Assembly (NCBI GenBank): GCA_022747635.1
Contig: JAKTNV010000006.1
Location: forward strand, 64,974,590-65,038,589
DNA: 64,000 bases
From: Hetaerina americana
Lineage: Eukaryota > Arthropoda > Insecta > Odonata > Calopterygidae
Direction: 5' to 3'
A program made the translations under genes and the position numbers. The notes beneath the pieces are model-generated. The model did not search any database and was not told the DNA's origin. It saw only the letters and a list, made by a program, of their open reading frames with translations. Of the stretch, positions 50,551-62,979 are shown one piece after another (the stretch's first letter is position 1; each line of letters begins with the position of its first letter).

Positions 50551-53500
50551 GTGAACCATCCCCTTTTTTATTATTTTTCGGCCGGATTGTATTGTCTATG
50601 ATTTCCGAATATGGTCACTCTTATGATTATTTTCTTTATTATTATTCACGTCAATAATTATTCAACTTCCTTGTCTCTGGTAAGCATCAGGATTCGTTGC
50701 ATTCATATCCTCCAGGGATTCTTGCGGGGTAATATGCATGAGGTAAGGATATTCGACGTCGCCAGGTGTGTGCGTAGGTGTGTGCTTGCGTTTATGTGTG
50801 CTGTTGGGTCATGAGCGCGGGGTTGGCGGAACGACCCCAGGAGGGTGCTCTTTTGCATACATGCTGACATCGCATCCGGTTTCGCCCCGCAGGCAGGGAT
50901 ATATTTGATAATCCCCCAACGTTATCACGCTGCCTCTCGATATTTATTCGATACACTATTTTAGCTGCTTCAACTTTCTAGTAACCATAAACGTACTTGT
51001 TTTTCGCCACTCGACTAATAATCACCGTCCTTCATATTGATTTAATTTAGAGCCATGCTACGCATTAAAGTCCTTGTAAATGTATTCTTTGCATTTATCG
51101 GTATGCATTTTTTTTAATTATTCGTCAACAAGGGAACGTGAACGTTAATTTTGGATACATTTGTAATGCTAGGAGTTTTCGTTGACGTAGCTTCGAAGCC
51201 AGAGGGATGAAAGGAATTCGAGAGAATGGAATTTAGTTGGCGAAATAGGAGACAGTATTGGAGTCGGATGTAAGGGATTGTTTGGTGACGTTATGCTGAA
51301 CGAACTGCTGAAAGGTAAAATACGAGTTCATCGAGGAAAGGGATAAAATGAACTGGTATGTTTGTATGTGCGCGAAATATAGCTGGGATTGAGTACGCTA
51401 GCGACAAAGAAAATATGTATTTTTTAGTATTTTTCGTCTGTAATGCTTGGGAATTTACTTAATTTTTAAAAATTTTATTGGTAAAAGACAATGACTCTTA
51501 TGAAAGATGGATGTACTAGAGATATTTTAGGCTAAATATTTACGGCAAGACTTCAGAAAGATTTCACGAGAGCCTTTATTTGTTGTGATCTTTGTGAAAA
51601 AAATGTAGTGGACGCTAACGAAACTGATCACGGTTTGTCTAATTCGCTTGAGGTTTTTTTAATAATTTAAATCGCACGGTTTTAGGAGAATGTTTTTAAC
51701 TCTGGTAAAGATTGTCACTTGTAGGATATTCTCTTGCCGAAGAGCTAGGTATTCAATTTGGATTCACGATTTATATACTTGCCCCACTTTCTTATAATCT
51801 TCCTTTACGCGTTCCGCTTCCAATTCAAGTATGCGATAGGCTCGTTCTGGGCACACTATGAATACAAATATTTCCGTACATCACATTGACCTGTTTAAAA
51901 GTAAATAATATTTCTTTCGTTCGTATATAGCCTTGCATGTTTTTCCCTCGACAGTTCTTAGCACTTTTTGAATAGATAAAGAATATCTATCGGCGATTCA
52001 TGTTTGTACCTAATCCGATTACGTATTCATTACAGAGAAAAGATACGGTCCCCGTATTGAAAGCGTTTTAAGTATTCCCCAGGATAAATGCTCGTATAGC
52101 CGAAGTCACTCGAATACTATCGGCGTTATCTATGAACTCGCAAATGCGGAGGATTTGAAGAAGAGGGGAGGCACGTTGTATGTCTATTTCATTTTTTCTG
52201 AGCGAACATTCACCGTAAAATAAGCCTCTCCGCTGTTGATTTATTTTGACCCTCAATTCCGTATTTACGAGTTCATTTTTCTTCTCTCATATGTATTCCT
52301 TCCTTGACAATGAATTCTCGCTTGAGTTACCTCAGTATAGTATTCAGTTTGGATTGTTACCTTCGTTCTCGGAATGAGAGTTCCGTTCGCCCATCGCTCC
52401 CATCATAAAATTTTCATGGATTGAAATAGCTCTTGTGCAATCAAAACCTTTCGCAAAAACCTTCGATCCGTGGCTGATTCGGCTATTTCTTCTACAGACC
52501 ATTCATCAGGTATTTGAACTGGTGCAGCTCTACTCAAACTGCCTCTTTAGAATAAAAATAATATTTTCTCATCACTACTTTGCATTTTTAAATAAATATT
52601 AACGTAACCTAGATTCCTGTAATTAAAACGCTAATTTACAGTTATCAAGTACTCGAATATTTTCAGCAGTTGGTTTTATTCCGTAGGTAACAACCTAGTA
52701 GTGTTATTTTGCAACCTTTTACAAGGTTCAGCAGACTGTTAAGAATAATTTCGGAATTATGCTTACCGAACAATGAAACAATCTTGAAATATTCAATGTC
52801 AAAGGGTTTTACTCGGTGGGCAGCAACGGAATAATATTAATAATTTGCGTTCAATTAAATGAAATATAAAATCTTTAACGAAGTGTAATATAACTAACTT
52901 TACAGCGATGGCAATTGACGTTGCGAAATGTTAAGGGGTAAAGAGAAGATGTATTTGAAAATATCAGCATTAATTTTGAAACATCTTTGGCTCACGCATT
53001 ATGTTCGTCTGATGGCAACCATTCATTTCAGTGTGTTTTAAATAAGATTTCACCTCATTTCCAAGTGACATGTTGATTAATAGATTAGAAGCATAGCTTA
53101 ATTTTACGATATTTCAGTGCTGTATTAGGCTTTTTATCCCGAGAATTTCCCAATATATTGTTTGAGTTCTTGTCAGGGTCTATTTTTATTCAGGTCGACT
53201 GCTTTTAATTGAACGCCGTTGTTTTCTGTCCCTTCGCGATACCGTATTCTGGGTAAAGATAACCGATAGAGTAAGTGTTATCGCCGTTCAACAATTTCCG
53301 AGACCCATCATCTATGTCCTTAACCAAAATTCTAGTCATTTGGCTCATCTCACCATTTTTCATCCCCATCACTCTTCAGATTCCCACTCTGAGTCCGTTA
53401 TTCTGGCCTCGAATATTCATGGCTTATCAGTTTTTGCTGCGTTACTCCCTTCTCCTTTTCCCCATTCCCGCATTTTGAGGTCACCACGTTGCAAGACAAA

Positions 53501-55300
53501 AACCAATTATCCGCGGCAATCTGTTCACCTATAATGGAATGCAGACAACTACGGTGATTTTCACTTGTGTTACCTCTGTTGAATATGCGTTCCCAATGGT
53601 CATTGATAAAAGCTGCTTATGATTTTGAGAGAGCCTAAAAAAGTTTCTGTGAGCTAAATTTCTTTGTTCGTTTCATGTGTGTGATTCCATTTCTCCTCCT
53701 CCTGCATGGTTTAGTTAAGCCATTTCACTCCGTTTCATTTATTTCCCCCTAAGCATTTTTGTTGCCTCATTTCTCTACGGGATTACGTAGTAATGCCGAT
53801 GCACCACATCGTTCTCCTCTCTCTTTTAGATTCATGATATGGCGGTAGATTTCACTTCTCTCAGCATTTGCATATTGATGGATTGTATTCATCATTCTGC
53901 GGAAAAAAACACTTCCTCGAGCGGTGCGATGTCTTTGTCAAAAGAAGCGTTTGTTAGGATTGTATTCGAAAAGAGGGAGCACGAAGTGAGCTTGTTCATA
54001 AAAAAGAAATATAAAATAATTGCAAACAAACGGATGTGTGCGTAGGATTAAGCATGGCTAAATGACGATGGATTGAGAATACGTTTACATAGGTGAGCTT
54101 CGTGGTAGCCTAGCAATCTTCGTATGCACGACTATTCGCATTCTCCTCTCCCATAATACGTCTCGAAACTCTCGTAGGTATATTTTCCGATTGCTTGCGA
54201 GTCTCGTGAATTACTTTCATGGTTAAAATTTTAAATAAATTAAAAATATGCAATTATTACCATGACTTATGCCTCAAGAAATAAGACCTGTAAAGGACAC
54301 TGATTTTAAATCTTAGGAAATCTACGGTTACGGGTAGTTGCGCCTATCATCTTATCTTCTAACCACCCCTAGCGAATTTGCTCATTTGAGCCAAGATGAA
54401 TAGTGGTTTCCTAGAATAGATTGGACGTCCGTCCGCTTGTATTCATCATTCAAAATCAATGCACTGAGACTACGTTCTAGGGATTTCATTACCTCGCCTC
54501 ACTTCAGCGTCGTCGCACGGCAGACCGATATGAGTTCTGGCCAGAAATTTCTCTTAAAAATGCATGTGCAAAGCCAGGGTGCGAGCGCTTAACGTTTAGT
54601 ATGTCTCATTCTGGTAGGTCAGACCTATATTTGATCCTTAAGCAAAGAGACGTACCCATCTGCTTCGCCCCTGAGGAAATGAAATATTACTTCTTAAGCT
54701 GAAATAACCTGAGTATTTTGGTAACTTGGATTACCAAACAATAAAGTGTAACTTATTTTCCTTCCACTGGTAAATTTTGTAGTGATTCGTTTCAACCATT
54801 ATTTTTTTGATGAACCATGAATCAATTTTTCCATTATATTCTTTTTTTCACTGTCTTTCACTGTCATGATTCAATATTTGATTCATAGCGATACAGATAA
54901 ACTCTTAACCTGCGTTTTCTTCCTGATTTCCACCTTTTAGGCTCACGATTTTTCAAGTTTCTACTGGTTGAAAGTTCACATAACTACTATGGAATAATGT
55001 TAAAAAATGAAATGGGAAATTAATTCTATATCTCCCTAGTTTTATAATATAAAACGCTTTAAATAAGGGCCTATTTTCGATTGTGTCATGAAAGAATATC
55101 TCTTTTGAGTCCCACAGCGGTGACAGAAATCTTATTCACTTCACCGGTTGGTTTTTCGAATTTTATTTTAGGCATGTGAGCAATGAAGAAGATCTTGTTT
55201 TCGTAAATAGGTATTGAGAACTGTTGGGCTATACGAAGGCATATCGCGTATTCCCTTATCGGAATACAACATGGACCCCTAATCGAGTTAGCATGTATTA
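50551..55300. other. AT-rich non-coding stretch
   Basis: AT-rich DNA with no recognisable exon, RNA gene or fold-back. The + strand near 51200-51340 is purine-rich and open for short stretches but shows no family motif. Confidence 0.45.
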
Positions 55301-55313
55301 CTCGTAGGAACTC

Positions 55314-55640
55314 CTCTCTCTCTCTCTTTGGTGAACGTAAAGAGATGAGATTTCAGTATAAATGAGGCGTTCCAGGATCCTCCTGGTCCCCTTATGCCTA
55401 TTCAATAGCCGACCCCTTAACCAACCTCGCTCATCTTGCCCGCCTCCTTCAGTGGGACTAAGTGGAACCTCCAGTCCTTAATATCCTGATTTTTACCCTG
55501 AAGCCCCTTGAACCTCAGTTCATCTCTCCCTTTCCTCCTCCCTACCTCCATCCTCTCCTCAACTCCCTTCACTCCCTCTTCCTCCTACTCCCTACCACCC
55601 TCCTTTCTCTAGATGTCCCTCTCTTTTTCTTTATAAACTC
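55314..55640. other. (CT)7 followed by CT-rich island
   Basis: Seven CT units at 55314-55327 lead, after a short gap, into C/T-rich sequence between about 55380 and 55640. This is a pyrimidine-rich island of the usual type. Confidence 0.55.
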
Positions 55641-55649
55641 TCAATAGAA

Positions 55650-58140
55650 GTACTAGTAACGAAAAAAATCAGGGACCCTGTTCGGTTCACCCATACCCTC
55701 CATATCCTGTCATTGTCCTTCCATAAGTCGACCTCTCGCCTTCGACCTCCGTGGAGCGTACATCACTAATATTCTCTTATGGCATATTGGACCAGATTAA
55801 AAGCTTCGAGATGGCTTTTTCCCATTAAAGTTTCCGTTCTCTTATCTCTCTCTTCTCTGGTTATATCAAATCGTTTTCCTTCTCCTCAATTTTCCTCTCC
55901 CTCAGTCTCATGTCTGCTTCGCGTCTCCAAATTCCCCGGTAACTCGCCTTCTTTTATCCTTTTTACCTATCCGGAATATTAACATCGTTGGCACTTGATT
56001 ACAGAGTGTTTTTTTAGTTCTGCCATTTTTTAGTATTATTCTCTTACGCTTCGTTTCCTGTCATCTTCTGGAGCCACATAGTGTCATGTATGAATATTTG
56101 CATGAATTCATTTCATCGCATTTTAGTCGGACCTTTTGCTTCGAGTAGCTCACTTCATTTCAGTATTCACGCTGGCATTGGATCCCATAAACGTATTTCC
56201 CCTTCGTGGATTATGTAAAACTTCAATTCATAATCGTCGCACATTTTTTATGACTTAATCCATCCTTTCCCCGTCAATTTTCTATGTTTTATAATTATGT
56301 TAATGACATCTTATTATTAAATTAATAATTTTTCCAATACCTAAATTATATATTTTAGCGATTAAGTATATAGTATGTCGTGTGTCAGAATCAGTTGGCA
56401 TATCCAGATGTAAATTTTTTTAATCTTGTGTGTAATTTGTTGCTACATTCGTGTTTGTCACTTTGGTTGTAAAGGTCTTATTTAATTAATGGTGTAGGAT
56501 TTGATATTCCTCTAAAATTTGGTTCATTATTTTCATATCTAAATCGGTTGCATCGCAATCGCAACTTCAGCAAGATATTACCTCGAATCCTTTTAGTCTT
56601 TTCACTTTATATTTACATTAAGTATTTCAAACGTATTAGGATTTCACTTAATTTGGTGTTTTCACTTTTTCCGACTGAAACGTTTACGCTTTCATTTTTT
56701 TTTGCTACATCTAACTGCGTCTAATACTTACCGGGGGTACTCCGAATATTTTTGGCACTTCAAGGTTTCTCATTTTTTCCCGTCCTCCCATTGCTCTCAC
56801 CACATTCTGCATTCTCCATATCTTGCGCCTCGCTGCCCCATTACCTTAACGTCTTAAATCTTCCATAACCATTTTCCTCAGGAGTAATGGTGGCGCTAGA
56901 GAGATTTAACCTTTTTCTTCACCCCCAAAGTCGCTCCGTGGAATGAATTCTTGACTCAATCACATCTTCCTTATGGCATGAGTATGTGCGCGGGTGTGTC
57001 TTTGAGTGAGAAGAAAAACCCCGGAAACCAGACCAGACTCCCAAATAAGGTATGGGTGGACCATTATTCCTCAAATGCCAATTTATGCGTTACTGTACCC
57101 CTTCCACTCGCTTTTTTTCTACCTCGTTTTACCCTGGCCAACCCCATTCAGATTTGCCTTGGGAACTGATTTGTTTTAGGTAAAGGGTTGAATAAACCCA
57201 TCAAGGCGGCTTTTGTAATCATGAGAAGTAATACGTTTGCATAAGAGTGCATTAGCCCATACATTTTGAGATTTTTTTTGATATTGATGAATTTTGATAC
57301 TAGCCTTTGTAAATTAATCTTAGGAGTGTTAAAAGTGACGGTACCCGACGAAAACGTTTTGAAATTGATTCTACGATTTTTCCTTTCTTAGTTGTAAAAC
57401 ATTCACTATGTTTATATTGCTCTATACTATATTAGTGAATTCCTATTTATTTTACATTTTGTCTGAGTCTGACGTGGACGGCTATATACGAGGTGAAAAT
57501 TATCTCGCTTTTCCAATCCAAATTTTTTAAGAAACCTTGCCGCCACAAAGCTTTGGACGTCATACTAACAATCTTTCGTGTTAATAATAAACTTACTTAG
57601 ACATATATTCCTTTCATGAAATTTCTTTTAAATCTTCATCTTCGGTTGACATCCAAAATTGATAGCTGTGGCTTTCCCATTACCTTCGCGCGAGTTACTC
57701 CACATTTTTCTTTTTTTTTCTTAAATAATTTGTTCCCTGGTGCTTTTTTATTGATTTTTCGGACTATTGACTAGTTAACTAAAATTAATATGGAGAATTT
57801 ATTGCTAAAATTATAACGTGTGCTGGGCCATTCGATGGACATTCACCTTAACATTACTCGAATATGTATGGGAAAAATGGTAACTGAAGAGTGAGTCGGA
57901 AGTTCTTTTTTTATGGCATGCTGAAATGTTTCCTTTCATTCCCTTTGGGTGGAATTTTTCCCAAGAGCGGATTTATCCGAATACCCCATTTATAGGGTTA
58001 ATGGACGCTCACTAAGTTCACATCGCATGTATGATACATAAAATTAGGAAACGTGATTCCGTTATTCGGCGTTCCCCGTCATTCGCATGGCCGAAATATT
58101 TCATCGGAATCTCGATAAGCGTAACTGCCGTGTTTTTTTT
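55650..58140. other. T-rich / AT-rich non-coding stretch
   Basis: T-rich on the + strand, especially 55790-57130. There is no recognisable gene, RNA or transposon motif. Confidence 0.45.
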
Positions 58141-58230
58141 CCGCTAGTCCTTGCTACTCCCGTTTGGGGAAAGAGGGGAGGGGTTAGGGGCTTTGCGTTT
58201 ACCAATAATCTGAATCCCGCATGCCTTTGG

Positions 58231-58380
58231 ACGTTACGCCGTCGCCTCTCGCGTTAAAGAACTCTCCGCGCTAACCCGCCGGGGCGCGTCACTCGATTAC
58301 ACCTCAAGAATCGATTCGCGAGCTCGGTAATCTCCCTGCCGCGCGATCTATCTCGAGTGGCGCTAGCGAGCGATCCGCCC
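58231..58380. promoter_or_regulatory. CpG-dense patch, possible regulatory element
   Basis: I count about 25 CpG dinucleotides in these 150 bases, far more than in the AT-rich flanks, with short palindromes such as CGAATCGATTCG-like and GCGCTAGCGAGCG words. Unlike the strand-biased islands, the composition is balanced between strands. It could be an unmethylated promoter or enhancer, but I see no TATA box, initiator or first exon that would establish that. It lies about 28 kb downstream of the Ig exon, so it would be an intragenic element if the gene extends this far. Confidence 0.35.
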
Positions 58381-58389
58381 CTGAATGTG

Positions 58390-59535
58390 CAAGTGAGGAT
58401 TGTTTTGCAACAGTTTCCACCCTCCCCGCCCCAGCCGTTCAGGGGGCGGGAAAGGGAGAAAGGCGTCGTGGGAGTGGGGTGAAGCCGGGCGTATTGGCAG
58501 AATAGTTCCTACGCTCGAGTATTCCACACACAGACACAACGCGAACGAGCCTCGGGGGATGTAATGAGTTCCGCATTTGAGGTTTACCATAACTGCCGAG
58601 GCCAAAAACCGACCTTTACCAGTGAATTTAAGTGCCTCCGTCGTTCCTTCGTAAGAGCTGGAGAGCCGGTTTTGTTTCCCAGTTTCATCCGGACACAAAG
58701 AGTGGGGTAGGGTCGTGTAACGCAATTTTCTTGAGTGTGGGATCTACTTCCTTTGGAAGTGTGCACAGGAATGGACAAGGTAGTGGAATTGTTAAAGAAA
58801 TTGCTCCGATGATGTCAGTGCAAATGCCTCATTAAATCGAACTTCTTATGGTGGATAATTTTCTTCAATTGTCCTTCACAATGTTTGTGTTTCATTAAGT
58901 AACTCTTAATTCTAGGCCATCTCATTTGCTGTTAAACTGCTCTAAGTTCGTCCGTTAAAAGAATTTGTGAAGTTTTTGCCTCGTTTTTCAGTATTTGGAA
59001 GTCCTCAGTGAATCAATTACTATTCCAATGCTGTGACGAATTAAATCAATAATTATATATATTCTGTGAAATTGAAACTATTTAGAAAAAAGTGATACGT
59101 TTAGATATGATAGTGATAATTTATTTGTGATCATCGTCAAAAATATTTATCTTCCTCGGTCGTTTTGAAAGCTTTTATATTAACTTTTACCAGCTTAACT
59201 TTGTCATTTGATCATTATTCAAATCCATAATTATAGCTCCAAACTGAAGGTAATAATGCTGCATTACGGACGGTAGGTAAAAAATGTTAAATCTTTACCT
59301 AACGGATATACCAACTCACCATTCATTCTTAGTTGTGGGCAAAAGTAGGATGGCATATAGTAGAGTTCGAGAAAATTAAAAAAGTCTCTTATTTGACAAT
59401 TATTTTGGACAAAACTCGCATAACGGTATATAATAGACTTCGTGTGCAGACGAAAAGAAAATTAATGAAATGATAAGAAAGGATTTTGAAGTATAGTGAC
59501 GGGTTTCTTGGTTGAAACCTTTATCTTTGAAATTA
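58390..59535. other. Mixed then AT-rich non-coding stretch
   Basis: GC-balanced sequence to about 58800 followed by AT-rich sequence. Frames on the minus strand at 58363-58778 encode mixed-composition peptides with no motif I recognise. Confidence 0.4.
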
Positions 59536-59539
59536 TGGG

Positions 59540-59830
59540 ATGAGTGCTGGTTGGAGGCTCTTGGTTCGTATTGGTCCGTGCCACTGAGGATCCCGTTAAA
59601 ATAATACAAAAAAGAATAAAATGTAAATGGATGAAATTATTGAGATATAGTGTGATACTGAAGGCTAAGGTAAAAGGTATAAAGCTTAGTAAACAAGGAA
59701 GAGGGAGAAGTAGAATGGGTATTTCTGACTGCAAGAAGTGGTGAGAAATTATCGAGGATGAAAGATAGGAGCTGAAGAAGGAAATATTTAATGGTTAAAG
59801 GTTGTGCAGAAGCGCTTTAGAATTCCCCGG
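59540..59830 (+). pseudogene. LINE polyprotein C-terminal fragment, sense
   Basis: The + strand reads KIIQKRIKCKWMKLLRYSVIL, then KVKGIKLSKQGRGRSRMGI, ending in DCKKW and a stop at about 59743. After the stop, EIIEDER...ELKKE continues in frame. This follows the C-terminal block of arthropod LINE polyproteins, with basic residues, an LR near the GHxLR position, EGKxxGKRGRGRxRMGIxD and then a YxEMKxxAxDRxxW-like tail. The upstream reverse transcriptase is missing or unrecognisable, so this is a 5'-truncated, decayed copy, as is usual for LINEs. Confidence 0.55.
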
Positions 59831-59839
59831 TAGTGTCTA

Positions 59840-60030
59840 ATAGCTTTCAGGAATCGTGCGAAACCCACCTCTTATCGGTAGGTTACCTGTAATATATTGT
59901 CTGACGGCAGAAGTCTAGAGCGTGGGCTTCCTCGTTGTTGGAAAAAATCGAGTTTTGTTGGCCTTGGGATGCGGTTCGGTGGTGTTTTAGGACACTGTCC
60001 CAGTCACCTGTTCCGTTTCTCTTGTGTTCT
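59840..60030. other. Possible LINE 3' flank
   Basis: Mixed sequence directly after the LINE C-terminal relic. It could include the 3' untranslated region of that element, but I see no tail repeat or target-site duplication that would mark its end. Confidence 0.3.
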
Positions 60031-60039
60031 TTGAGCTAT

Positions 60040-60570
60040 CTTTCGAGTCTCGCTCTCTCTCCCTTCCCTTCTCCCTTAATCCTTCTTCCCCTTCACACTT
60101 TCCGCTGGAACATCCTGCGCGCCCGTCTGTGGGAGAAGCGACCCGCTCGCTCCCCGTTGAAGGCGCCTCGGACGCCGAATTAGAAGCCGCCCGCTTTGGT
60201 GGGGCGTTGCGGTGCGGCGTGTGGGTGCTTAAGGCCTGAGGACGAGCCTTTGGAAGCGGCCTCTGCCGGCCCGGGAAAAAAAGAGACGAGGGTGGGCTAA
60301 AATGGAACATTAAGGCGAGGGCATCGTCGGGTGGGGAGAGTGGGAAGGAAATGCATTGGGAGGGGTTTTCCTCAGGTGGAAGCGGAAATAACCCTGCCGG
60401 AAAGAAACCCTGGGCGTTGTGGTCCGGCAGTTGGGCGGAATCCTAGCGCCAGGAGGAAAAGGCCCCCGGAATAGCGAGCGGGCTGTGGTACCCTGTGGTG
60501 GGAGATGAGGCGGTGCAGAGGGTAGAGGATAGTTTTCCGAATCGTGAATGTGTAGAAGGGGGTTCCTGTG
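60040..60570. other. CT-rich to G-rich island
   Basis: C/T-rich sequence (60040-60110) is followed by CpG-containing mixed sequence and then by G-rich sequence (about 60220-60560). Opposite-strand frames overlap throughout and none has a recognisable domain. Confidence 0.5.
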
Positions 60571-60579
60571 TGCTTTTGG

Positions 60580-61640
60580 ACGCTAGGAAGTAACTTGGGT
60601 GATATAGTGGTGGTTGCGATGGCGAGGTAATGACCCCACCGTCCTTGATTGTAACCTCGTTGCCTGCCTCCCATCTCACCCCGTTCAAACCAGTCCGCAT
60701 TGCTGGAATCCACCTTCTCTCTGAGTAACCTTCTCGTGTGCCCCTAACATTTTTAACTCTAATACCCATTGTCGTTCATTCTCCACACCGCACGTCTTTC
60801 ATCCTGTGCTGAGTGAACGAAAAGGTCTAGTTTGATTGCTTTCTTTCTGGTTAGTTTTTTCTCCTCAGCCAAGGGTGTTGCGGTTTCCTTTCTTGGTTAT
60901 TAAAATAGCGATGTCTGTCGCTGCAGAATTAAACCTAAATGCTTGGCGGTGTTTGAGGCGCTCATGATTGACCGCGGAGGTATTAAACTCGAGCAGAGTT
61001 GGAGTTTGGTAATAATAGAGGTCAATCCTTTGCAGAGGTCATCGGTAATGAGTGGTCTTTTTGGACCGAACTTATTCTTTAGACCGTGAGGTTACAAATC
61101 CTTGTGATGAAGCTGAAAAATAACGTGTTGAGTTTAGCGATATAGATTGTGCTTCATATTCCTCCTGCAATTTAATCAATAAACACTTCCATTTTAAATG
61201 CCGGCAAATGTTAAATTACTTTGTTAGGGGAAAGTTCAAGCAACAAGAGAATTAGAAGGCTGTCCATGATTCGACACTTTCTTAGATGCCTCTCGGTAAA
61301 TTTGTCATTATTTAATCCTATATTTGCTTAAGATATATTTATCGCTAAATTTTTGCGTTCGTGTTATCGTATTAACAAAGTATGATTTACGTACTGTCTT
61401 TAAAAGTGACATTGAAGGGAAACCATTTGAATTAACGTAATTTAAGTTCATGAAATACGTTGTAAGGCATTTAATTCAAGCTTCAGTAAACTGTTGTGAA
61501 AATTGTGGACGTTTCAAGAAGTATGATATTATTTTTCTGTTGCATGAAGACATTTTATATCTGTCGTTCTGCGTCAATCAGGAGCACCGTTCCAAAGGCG
61601 TTCTTCCATGTTTAGAGTGTGTGTACAGGATTAGTAACAA
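60580..61640. other. AT-rich non-coding stretch
   Basis: No recognisable feature. A 65-codon + frame (61450-61647) that ends at the palindrome has four Cys residues but no known motif. Confidence 0.45.
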
Positions 61641-61642
61641 TA

Positions 61643-61817
61643 TTTAGTAAATGAAAAAGAAAAACTTTGTTCCAATCCACCACTTTATTTCAGGTACGAC
61701 TAGTTTCGACGCTACGGCGTCATCCTCAGGTACCTGATGACGCCGTAGCGTCGAAACTAGTCGTAACTGAAATAAAGTGGTGGATTGGAACAAAGTTTTC
61801 CTTTTTCATTTATTAAA
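61643..61817. repeat. Near-perfect 175-bp palindrome with nested hairpins
   Basis: Arms of 82 bp (61643-61724 and 61736-61817) are inverted copies with three mismatches (left-arm positions 61647, 61660 and 61694) around an 11-nt spacer. Each arm itself contains a small perfect hairpin, GACGC/GCGTC with a four-base loop, next to ACTAGTTTC or its complement. The high identity implies either recent formation or repair by gene conversion. It encodes no transposase. It may be a fold-back MITE or two element ends inserted tail to tail, and no convincing target-site duplication is visible at the edges. Confidence 0.9.
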
Positions 61818-62270
61818 ATGAACTTCCACAAAGTTGAGGCTGGAACTATTGAGACACAATATTTAGTGTTGAATTGATGTCATCGTAGTTTCAGAAAATA
61901 AAAATGAAAAATTCTTCTGTAAAGAAAAATTTTAGAAAGTAAAAAAGGAAAATTCTTGGCGTGAAATTCTTGGATGTAATTAGATGCTAGAATTCTAATT
62001 TTTCAATTAAGAGAATGTGTACGAAATGTATTGACTTGTCTTTGTGTCAAAGAAATCCCTATTGCAGCTGCTTTCAGGTGCATGGAAATCACGAATACAT
62101 TTTGGAATTCATGATTATCATTCTTTTGTTCTTTCACTGGTCCAATTGCATAGTGTAGGCCTGATTAAACTGCGTACGGAACGAGAATCTCACGCCTTTT
62201 TTCTAAATGACCTCGAATGCAGCCAAGCAATAAAATCTCTGGGTCGCCACCGACGCTGTTTCATTTAATC
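61818..62270. other. AT-rich non-coding stretch
   Basis: AT-rich with slippage-type repetition of AAAATTCTT words near 61907-61970. No gene is supported. Confidence 0.45.
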
Positions 62271-62279
62271 TGCGAGACA

Positions 62280-62970
62280 GCGCAAAGATAGGCACGCTGC
62301 CCTGTTTCCCCACACACACTCCCGTTTCTACGCCTCGCTCCTTGTCCGTTCACGGGGCCAGTCGCCCGGAGATAGAAACTTCTTACTACACCCACCCACC
62401 CGTTTCGACCTTGAATCTGCCGGGGATGGAATCCTACCCCCAGTTCTTATCTTACCCCCCCCCACCCATCGTGGCTCCTTCCTGTTACTCCAAGGAATAG
62501 GATCGGAGTGTGTGCTGCGTTCTCCTAAGGACTGGATGAGGAGAGGGGTACGGAAGTATCTCTGAGGCTTGGCGGACACGTTAGAAGCCATTCCCCATCG
62601 CAGGGATTCGAGGCCTTTAACACGTCCATGTGTTGCCCACACCGAGGCTATGTGGACTGCTCCTCCTGAGATCCTTCTTTTTACCTTAGGCCATTCGCCA
62701 CGCCCTTTGGATCGACTTCTTCTCCACTCCATCGCACCAGAACCAAGTCCGCCGTTGGATGGACGTCCTTGGTGGTCGTCCCTTTTGGCCTTTCCCTCCG
62801 GTTGCCCCCAAGGAATCTTTCTGCTCTTCTCTCGCCTCAAATCGCCTCCTCGCAATCTCGCTCTTTCTTCTCCGTTTAATTGCCGTCCTCGTGTTCACCC
62901 GACTCCTTCCCCCGCGCCACATTCGGTTTTGATCTCTCCCTCCCATCTTTCTGCCTTGGCCTTTTGAGGG
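62280..62970. other. GC-richer, C-biased island
   Basis: C-rich on the + strand, especially 62300-62480 and 62680-62950. A minus-strand frame of 175 codons (62328-62855) and a + frame of 132 codons (62569-62967) overlap here. Both are Arg/Gly or Pro/Ser biased, without a domain I know, so neither is called. Confidence 0.5.
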
Positions 62971-62979
62971 CAGTGGCCA

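Noticed and set aside
61730..61760. Functional hammerhead ribozyme
   Set aside because: CTGATGA and GAAAC are present, but two extra bases follow the short stem and no proper cleavage site or stem III is visible. It is kept only as a resemblance in the findings.
62328..62855. 175-codon minus-strand frame overlapping a 132-codon + frame
   Set aside because: Both are composition-biased (Arg/Gly versus Pro/Ser), overlap each other, and match no family I know. I have no evidence to prefer either.
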